Shown here piece by piece: positions 57,247 through 64,000 of a DNA stretch of 64,000 nt. Source of the DNA: Amorphophallus konjac (lineage: Eukaryota > Streptophyta > Magnoliopsida > Alismatales > Araceae). A program made the translations under genes and the position numbers. The stretch lies in NCBI GenBank assembly GCA_022559845.1, contig CM040121.1:341284243-341348242 (forward strand), in the 5' to 3' direction. How positions within the stretch are numbered: the stretch's first letter is position 1; every line of letters starts with the position of its first letter. The notes under the pieces are model-generated. The model made no database searches. It was given only the letters and a program-made list of their open reading frames with translations, and was not told where the DNA came from.

Positions 57247-59622
57247 ATGACTTTACCACCCGTCTTTAGTGGTTATGGTTTCAGTCAGTGGTACACTGCT
57301 TTACATGCTTATGTAAATTCTACTAATCCTGATTTATGGAAATTAATTTCACAAGGTCCTCACACCTTACCAACGAAAGTGTCCAAATGGACCGACAGAC
57401 ACAGATCAAAGGATGGAGAAAATCAGAAAGCCTTTAACCTGTTGAAAGCAGCTACTGACAGAGCCTTATGGTCTTGTCTTCATAATTGCAGCTCAGCAAA
57501 GGACATCCTGGATAGGCTGAAGCAATTTCACAGGGTAAACGAGGACAACTGCATGATGGCTAACAGAAGTAATCCAAATGGCAGCAATCAAGGCAGCAGT
57601 CAGACTGAAGATGATGATGATGAGGTAAATCTCTTCGAGAATTTTTCTCTAGAAGATTGGGAGAATGCATATGCTGAATTATTTGAATCTCATGAACTGT
57701 TTAGAAAAAAGTATAAAAAATTGAAGAAGGGTACTGGTTTAGATAGTTCAAGTTCTCCTTGTAGAAAGTGTGTTGAATTGAAAAATATTCATGCTGCCTG
57801 TATGTCTGATTCTCTAATGTTGAAGAAACAAATTTCCTTATTGAAAACTGAGAATCAAGATCATGTGAAAGAAATCTCTGAACTTGAAAAGAAGCTTAGT
57901 CTAGCTAGTCATGATTCTGTTCAGAGCAAGGATTTGCTGAAAGAAATTGAATGTGTTAAGTCTGAATTAAACAAGCTGAAATCTGAAAATGATTCTCTTA
58001 AAGAGTTCTCCAATAAAAATGATGAAAAATCAGAGAAACTTAGACAGGAGAACAAATTGCTGATTGAAAAGCTTAATGCCATAAAATCTGTAAACATAGA
58101 ATTACAGAAAGATTCTGAAAAACAACAGGAAATGTTTCATGAATGTCAGTCTCTCTCAGATGAATGGGTGGTTGATGCTGATCTCCTAGAGCAGAATGGT
58201 AAACTGCAAGAGGAAATCAATGAGTTGAAACATCTAAACACCCAGTTGACAGATAGGCTAATAACAATGGAAAAAGGTAAGTGTGTGAGTGTGGATAATT
58301 CTGATAGGTTGATGAATGCTGAACAAGAAATTGAGAGTCTGAAAACCATCAACTTAATGTTAAATGAAAATGTCAGTTGTAGTGAATGGAAAATAGCTGG
58401 GTATGAGCTTACTATCACATCCCTTCAACAAGAAGTTGATGATCTTTATAAGCCCCTATCTGAAGCTGACAATGAAACAAAACTAAAACAGGAAGTTGAA
58501 AAACTCAAGAGTCTGAATGATGCCTTGCATCAACAAGTCATTTCCTGTGAAACAGATCTGTCCAAATGTGAAGCTAAAATTGCTGATTTGAATTTTGAGA
58601 TTAAAGATTTGAAAAATTCTCTATCAAAATTTGTCAAAGGTAAGGACAATCTGAATAAGCTTCTTGGAAAGAGTGATAACTTTGAGAGAAAGGGACTGGG
58701 CTATAGTCCGACAAATAAAAGAAGTAATGGGAATGAAACATCTACTGTTTTTGTCAAAGCCACCAATCAGAACACAACCTCTGCTCCTTCTATCTTCAAA
58801 TTCACTGCACAAAAATCCACTGTGAAACCCAAAACTGTGGAACAAAATCAAAAATTGAAAAAGGGTGAAACTTCACAGAAGAAGGATAAAGACACTCCTG
58901 CTACTATAAAGAAGGCTACACACAATTCACATGATCTCTCACACACTCACATTAAAAAGGGTTCATGTTATTATTGTGGGAAGCATGGTCATATCATGAG
59001 TGAATGTTTTATCATGAAAGAAGACAATAAACTGCATGCCAAGTTCCCCATTCATGTTCATGATCCATATGGATCTGAACACAATTCTAGTCAGCACATT
59101 GTGTGCTTCAACTGCAATAAGCCTGGGCACAAGGCTGCTGAGTGTTGGTTTAGATCTACTTGGGGTAAAAATGGTTTTCATAGAAGAAATTCTTTTGCTT
59201 GCTCTCACTGTGGAAAAAATGGGCATACAGTCAAGGACTGTTGGTATGTTCAAAAGAACTATGTTAAACCCCATTTTGTCAAATTCCCTGCAAAACCTTT
59301 TGTGAAAATTTCATGCTATAATTGTGGGAAGCCAGGCCATACATCTGCTGAATGTTGGATGGTTACGAACAAGCATCAAACTGCTCATGCATATAACAGA
59401 AAATCTTATGAACATGTTTATAAACATCATCCTGCTGTTAATATGCATCATAAGAATCAAACACCAGCCATTTCATGTAGATACTGTGAAAAATTTGGAC
59501 ATTCTATGGATGATTGTTCACTGATGAAATTTGATGATAATGTTGCTATGAAAGTATTTAGAAAACCTGTCAGTGCTAACGCAGGACCCAAAGCTGCTTG
59601 GGTCCCTGCAGGATCAAGATGA
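57247..59622 (+). CDS. gag: gag of family B, copy 3, intact 791-codon ORF with five zinc knuckles
   Basis: The only undamaged B gag. The frame is open from a TTG at 57220, but the first ATG is 57247 and matches the other copies. Residues 1-100 resemble the first part of a UBN2/DUF4219 gag domain (PVFSGYGFSQWYTALHAYV). The rest of that domain, present in element A, is missing, and the protein passes within about 30 residues to CMMAN and an LFENFSLEDWENAY block (about 127-150). Residues about 150-475 are a long heptad-rich coiled coil, followed by GLGYSPTNK near 482. Five CCHC knuckles follow at C574-C587, C620-C633, C652-C665, C690-C703 and C744-C757. The protein ends after GPKAAWVPAGSR. It likely packages RNA into a particle only with other Sirevirus proteins; that is inference. 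Its element is truncated downstream. Confidence 0.93.
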   Translation: MTLPPVFSGYGFSQWYTALHAYVNSTNPDLWKLISQGPHTLPTKVSKWTDRHRSKDGENQKAFNLLKAATDRALWSCLHNCSSAKDILDRLKQFHRVNEDNCMMANRSNPNGSNQGSSQTEDDDDEVNLFENFSLEDWENAYAELFESHELFRKKYKKLKKGTGLDSSSSPCRKCVELKNIHAACMSDSLMLKKQISLLKTENQDHVKEISELEKKLSLASHDSVQSKDLLKEIECVKSELNKLKSENDSLKEFSNKNDEKSEKLRQENKLLIEKLNAIKSVNIELQKDSEKQQEMFHECQSLSDEWVVDADLLEQNGKLQEEINELKHLNTQLTDRLITMEKGKCVSVDNSDRLMNAEQEIESLKTINLMLNENVSCSEWKIAGYELTITSLQQEVDDLYKPLSEADNETKLKQEVEKLKSLNDALHQQVISCETDLSKCEAKIADLNFEIKDLKNSLSKFVKGKDNLNKLLGKSDNFERKGLGYSPTNKRSNGNETSTVFVKATNQNTTSAPSIFKFTAQKSTVKPKTVEQNQKLKKGETSQKKDKDTPATIKKATHNSHDLSHTHIKKGSCYYCGKHGHIMSECFIMKEDNKLHAKFPIHVHDPYGSEHNSSQHIVCFNCNKPGHKAAECWFRSTWGKNGFHRRNSFACSHCGKNGHTVKDCWYVQKNYVKPHFVKFPAKPFVKISCYNCGKPGHTSAECWMVTNKHQTAHAYNRKSYEHVYKHHPAVNMHHKNQTPAISCRYCEKFGHSMDDCSLMKFDDNVAMKVFRKPVSANAGPKAAWVPAGSR

Positions 59623-59942
59623 TCAAATACTTTGCAGGTGTGCCTTGGAGGGAGAAATAAAAGGGGTTAACCAAGGCACTCAAAAAGAAAACCCCAGGAA
59701 TCAATTCAGGTCAGTTCTGAAATCTGAAAATGCTGATTTGTCTGTTTTAATTTCATTATCTGAAACTGTTGTTTTGCTTGGTTGACTTTTGATGCTCTTC
59801 TCATGCTGTTGTTTGCACTAAACAAATGAGATTGCTTTGCACTGCATATGTCATTTGCATGACCATCATGATATATTAAATGGAACAGTGATGAAGGGCA
59901 TATGGAGTATGTCTGGATGCTACTGCCATGTGTGACGTGGTC
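59623..59942 (+). other. Truncated 3' region of B internal 3, up to the inversion breakpoint
   Basis: Collinear with copies 1 and 2 up to GTGGTC ending at 59942. The first 15 codons after the gag stop remain in frame and open (TLQVCLGG, then a stop), resembling the pre-protease leader of pol in element A. The rest of the 3' non-coding region, the PPT and a 3' LTR are missing. Confidence 0.8.
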
Positions 59943-59946
59943 ATGC

Positions 59947-62330
59947 AAATCGGAGGGGAACCTAGAGACCCAAGTCTCTCTTCCTCTGAACCCCAGAGGG
60001 AAGCACAACCGGAGATAAATCTCCCTTCCTCCAACTCGGAGGGAAACAACCGATGACACCCTGTCAAAGGCAACCAGAGACGCAAGTCTCTCTTCCTCCA
60101 CACCGGAGGGAACCAACCACAAGTAGCACCCAGCTACTTGCAAACCGAAGACACAAGATCTCCCTTCTCCTGAGTCCACAGGAGGAACCCGATCCCCAAC
60201 AGGGCAATCGGAAGAACAACAAGTGAATAGTTCAAAAGAAAATCAAAACCCAGCAACAGAAAGCTGAAAAGATAAAATCAAATGTGGCTCTCGCCGGAGC
60301 TGGCTGGCCTGGATTTGATCCACGGTCCAGCAGGAACTTCTTCTACTGCTTCTCTCTTTCTCCCAGCACGAACTCTCTTTTCTTCTTCTTCTTCTTTCTT
60401 ACTTCTTGTTCTTCTCACAACTTCTGCCTTCACCTTCTTCTCACTCTCTGTATCTCACTGTCTCTCTTTCTTTTTCTTCTTCTGCTCTCTTCGATCTAGC
60501 TCTGAGCCTTCTCTATCTCTTCTTTCTCTTCTGCACCTCTTCTTCTTTTCTGGCTGCTTCTACTTCAGTCACTCTCTGCCCCCACGCACCTTCTTTAGAG
60601 GAAGAAGACACATATATATAGCAGCAGCAGATTAGGGCGGCGTGTGCTCTCCACGATTCCTGCCCAAATGCTTCAGTCCACGTGGACGCTCCTCTGCATC
60701 TCAGATCACGTGCCAGATGCCAACCTCGTATCACGTGCCCACTCTGTATAGGCTTCACGAACAGTACTGTCACACAGTCATAGGAGATTAATCAGAAGGA
60801 TAGAATGTATAGACTTTGAAGACTTAGCCAACGAGTGTATTGACTTGAACAGCTAGCCACGAGTGTATAGACTTAAGATGTGATAACAAGTGTGTAGACT
60901 TGAACTTAGAAATGAATGTATAGACATTAGAACAGCAAAAGGTGCACTATACAGAAAATGACACGAGGTAAACCGGTAGTAAAACACGCGATCAGAGGGA
61001 ACCTGGACGAAGATAGAAAGAAGACACGAATACAAAAACAACACGACATAAAAACAAAAGATAACACGAAGACATAAAAACAAAAGATAACACGAAGACA
61101 TAAAAGTGAAAGATAACACGAAGGCATAAAAACAAAAGATAAACGAAGACATAAAAACAAAAGATAACACGAAGACATAAAAGCGAAAGATAACACGAAG
61201 ACATAAAAATGAAAGATAACATGAAGACATAAAAACGAAAGATAGCACGAAGACATAAAAACGAAAGATAGCATGAAGACATAAAAATGAAAGATAACAC
61301 GAAGACATAAAAACAAAAGATAACACGAAGACAAAAAAATGAAAGATAACACGAAGACGTAAAAACAAAAGATAACACGAAGACATAAAAATGACTCGAA
61401 CACGAGGACGACACGGGCTGAGAACAACTCGAAGACAAAAATAGAAACCGACACGAAGTGTAATCACAAAGCAAGAAAGACACGGGGTCTTGGAAGAAAC
61501 AACACGAATACAGAAGACTCGAATACATAGGGGTGACAAGGATGGAGCGACACGAGGTGGCACAGAAAGTAGCACGAGGTGCTGCAGTGTTCAGCACACG
61601 ATGGAACAAATGACGACACGAAGATAACTGGAATGATGCGTGTAACAGTTCATTGTACATACTTCCATTGTACAGACTACATATGATGTGAAGCGATGTG
61701 TGGACTTTGCGTTCAACTGGATGTATAGACCTTATGAGAAGGCAACTGACCACTGTACACACTTCCAATGTACAGACTTCATATGAACATACCAATGTGC
61801 ATACTTCCCTTCGATGCATCTACAGTGCAATGTATTGGCTTGACAAACATTATGCAACGTATGGACTTTGTGAACGAGATGCAATGCTGACCGAAGAATA
61901 CACTTGGCAAAGAGAGTGATGCATGAACTACCCTGTACAAACTTTAAGACTTAATGAGCAACAAAAAAAGGGACAAAGCAGCATGGCGTCAACCCAGCTG
62001 TTCCACTGCGTCAACGCAGCCATTGCACCGCACCCATACTAGTGAAAGACAGACATGCAGACATGATCTATGCCATGCTCACAGTTAAACTGTGTACCAA
62101 TGAACTACAACATGAACATTATCAGCAGAGAAGCAATGCACAGAACAGAGCACAAACCAATTTATCACAGCATGACTCAAGCATACACATGCATTCTTCA
62201 CAATTCAGACATGGCACACTCATGCAATCTCCCACAGAATAGATCAGACATATTCAAGATAAAGTGGTGACTCAATTATGTTGCTATCATTAAAACACCA
62301 CATCATCAACAAAGCACAAGGGGCACAACA
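59947..62330 (-). repeat. Inverted partial LTR of a diverged family B copy
   Basis: Read on the minus strand it starts TGTTGTGCCCC at 62330 and follows LTR1 through the AAGTCTRTACA motifs, a minisatellite, CACGTG sites, a TATATATA box (60611-60620) and part of the hairpin run. It stops in a CTCCGATTT segment at 59947. Roughly the last 520 bp of the LTR, with the PBS side, are absent. It differs from LTR1-3 by clearly more substitutions than they differ among themselves, and its minisatellite is longer, so it came from a different copy. Four bases (ATGC, 59943-59946) at the junction match neither side. Confidence 0.88.
61045..61395 (-). repeat. 26-bp minisatellite inside the inverted LTR
   Basis: About thirteen to fourteen units beginning GACATAAAA with starts at 61045, 61071, 61097 and 61123, then continuing with small length changes. 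The unit corresponds to the TCTTCGTGTTATTTTTATG-like repeat of LTR1 (39891-40090) but is more copied and more regular. The long minus-strand frames over it (60853-61819) are repetitive and not genes. Confidence 0.85.
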
Positions 62331-64000
62331 GTTCCAACACAACCTGGGAGATGAAAGTGACTTGTCAGAACAGACAGAATCTAAATCGGATGCCCAGCTT
62401 GAGCTCGGCGCTCAAAAGTTCATTTTCTAAATACACTTAGTTTAAGTGAACTGCCAAGTCAGGTCCGAGGTTCTAAAATCTGAAATACTGGTCGGATAGC
62501 CATGCCGATCATTCCAAAATGACCTGGGAGATGAAAGTGACTTGTCAGAACTGACGGAATCCAAATCGGATGCCCGGTTTGAGCTCGGCGCTCAAAAGTT
62601 CATTTTCTAAATACACTTAGTTTAAGTGAACTGCCAAGTCAGGTCCGGGTGTCTAAAATCTGGAATACTGGTCGGATGGCCATGCCGATCATTTCAACAC
62701 GATCTGGGAGATGAAAGTGACTTGTCAGAACAGACGGAATCCAAATCGGATTCCTGGTTTGATCTCGGCGCTCAAAAGTTCATTTTCTAAATACACTTAG
62801 TTTAAATGAACTGCCAAGTCGGGTCCGAGCGTTTAAAATCTGAAATACAGGTCGGATGGCCATGCCGATCATTCCAACACGACTAAGAAAATGAAAGTGA
62901 CTTTTCAGAACTAACGGAATCCAAATCGGATGTCTGGTTTGAGCTCGGCGCTCAAAAGTTCATTTTCTAAATACACTTAGTTTAAGTGAACTGCCAAGTC
63001 GGGTCCGGGGGTCTAAAATCTGAAATACCAATTGAATGGCCGTGCTGATCATTCCAACACGACCTGGGAGGTGAAAGTGACCTGTCAGAACTGACGGAAT
63101 CCAAATCGGATGCCCGGTTTGAGCTCGGCGCTCAAAAGCTCATTTTCTAAATACACTTCGTTTAAGTGAACTGCCAAGTCTGGTCCGGGGGTCTAAAATC
63201 TGAAATACCAGACGGATGGCCATGCCAATCATTCCAACATGACCTGGGAGATGAAAGTGACTTGTCAGAACTGACGGAATCCAAATCGGATGCCCGGTTT
63301 GAGCTCGGCGCTCAAAAGTTCATTTTCTAAATACACTTAGTTTAAGTGAACTGCCAAGTCGGGTCCGGGTGTCAAAAATATGAAATACTAGTCGGATGGT
63401 TGTGCCGATCATTTCAACACGACCTGGGAGATGAAAGTGACTTGTCAGAACTGAAGGAATCCAAATCGGATGCCCGGTTTGAGCTCGGCGCTTAAAAGTT
63501 CATTTTCTAAATACACTTTGTTTAAGTGAACTGCCAAGTCGGGTCCGGGGGTCTAAAATCTGAAATACCAGTCGGATGGCCGTGCCGATCATTCCAACAC
63601 GACCTGGGAGATGAAAGTGACTTGTCAGAACAGACGAAATCCAAATCGGATGCCCAGCTTGAGCTCGGCGCTCAAAAGTGCATTTTCTAAATACACTTAG
63701 TTTAAGTGAACTACCAAGTCGGGTCCGGGGGTCTAAAATCTGAAATAATGGTCGGATGGCTATGCCGGTCATTCCAACATGACCTGGGAGATGAAAGTGA
63801 CTTGTCAGAACTGACGGAATCTAAATCGGATGCCCGGTTTGAGCTCGGCACTCAAAAGTTCAATTTCTAAATACACTTAGTTTAAGTGAACTGCCAAGTT
63901 GGGTCCGGGGGTCTAAAATATGAAATACCAGTTGGATGGCCATGCCGATCATTCCAACACGACTAAAGAGATGAAAGTGACTTTTCAGAACTGACGGAAT
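62331..64000. repeat. 180-bp tandem satellite array, right block
   Basis: About nine monomers running to the window end. It starts in mid-monomer with GTTCCAACACAACC directly after the inverted LTR. The first five variants follow the order seen in the left block: agaatctaaatcgg type, GGATAGCC type, CTGGAATACTGG with GATTCCTGG, GACTA type, then AATTGAATGG. The minus-strand frame at 63500-63772 is satellite sequence, not a gene. Confidence 0.96.

Larger units (their letters stand above)
38922..62330. mobile_element. Composite of family B: tandem gag-only Sirevirus copies ending in an inverted LTR
   Basis: Order: LTR1 38922-41896, internal 1 41897-46796, LTR2 46797-49813, internal 2 49814-54756, LTR3 54757-57114, internal 3 57115-59942 (truncated), inverted partial LTR 59947-62330. 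All forward LTRs start TGTTGTGCC, and LTR2 and LTR3 follow an intact PPT. Internal regions carry gag and a 3' non-coding region but no protease, integrase, RT or RNase H, so the family is non-autonomous. Alternating LTR and internal units are the expected product of unequal recombination between LTRs of one insertion. Both outer ends are LTR 5' ends in opposite orientation, and the flanks do not match. Confidence 0.9.

Noticed and set aside
60853..61819. Long minus-strand ORFs (240, 275 and 175 codons) in the inverted LTR
   Set aside because: They translate the 26-bp minisatellite into repeated serine-, cysteine- and phenylalanine-rich strings in overlapping frames. 26 is not a multiple of three, so the repeat cycles through frames; it is not a protein.
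38922..62330. A single very large composite transposon with terminal inverted repeats
   Set aside because: The ends are LTR 5' ends of different divergence, the right LTR is partial on its inner side, and the flanks (AAAGT and GTTCC) are not duplicated. Sequential insertion and rearrangement is simpler.

Overview
This is repeat-dense plant nuclear DNA. It is built from a 180-bp tandem satellite (about 28.9 kb of the 64 kb, roughly 160 monomers) interrupted by two blocks of large Ty1/copia LTR retrotransposons. Three things point to a flowering plant: a nucleosome-sized satellite array, PBS sequences complementary to the initiator tRNA-Met, and elements with Sirevirus (SIRE/Maximus lineage) hallmarks. 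Those hallmarks are LTRs of 2.4-3.0 kb, a long coiled-coil gag, protease-integrase-RT-RNase H order, and several GGGGGAG tracts before the 3' LTR. I do not recognise the satellite, so I name no species. A centromeric or pericentromeric location is plausible but not shown. I see no host genes, tRNA, rRNA or CRISPR array.

Layout. 1-7074: satellite. 7075-18765: element A, an 11.7-kb Sirevirus with both LTRs, PBS, PPT and a perfect 5-bp target duplication (AAAGT). Its pol ORF is open with all catalytic residues, but gag is split by a frame change and the gag/pol junction is out of frame. 18766-38921: about 112 satellite monomers arranged in large higher-order blocks. 38922-62330: a composite of family B, a second Sirevirus family that carries gag but no pol. 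It reads LTR1 - internal 1 - LTR2 - internal 2 - LTR3 - internal 3 (truncated), then a 2.4-kb partial LTR in inverted orientation. 62331-64000: satellite again, of the monomer types seen in 1-7074.

The B copies differ in decay. The first gag has about six frameshifting lesions, the second has nonsense changes and one frameshift, and the third is a fully open 791-codon frame with five CCHC zinc knuckles, although its element lost its 3' end. B could only have moved with pol products supplied by an autonomous Sirevirus. A is from the same lineage and shares B's PBS, PPT context and 3' non-coding modules, but no helper relationship is demonstrated.

The most notable observations are: (1) a run of about a dozen consecutive short perfect hairpins in the transcribed part of the LTR of both families, with paired base changes between families; (2) a second stem that encloses the PPT/LTR boundary in both families; (3) a conserved non-coding module between pol or gag and the 3' LTR; (4) a rearranged, gag-only Sirevirus; (5) integration of both families at the same nucleotide of the satellite monomer; (6) higher-order satellite blocks of about 47 and 38 monomers. 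All similarity statements come from reading by eye; no alignment or database search was run.
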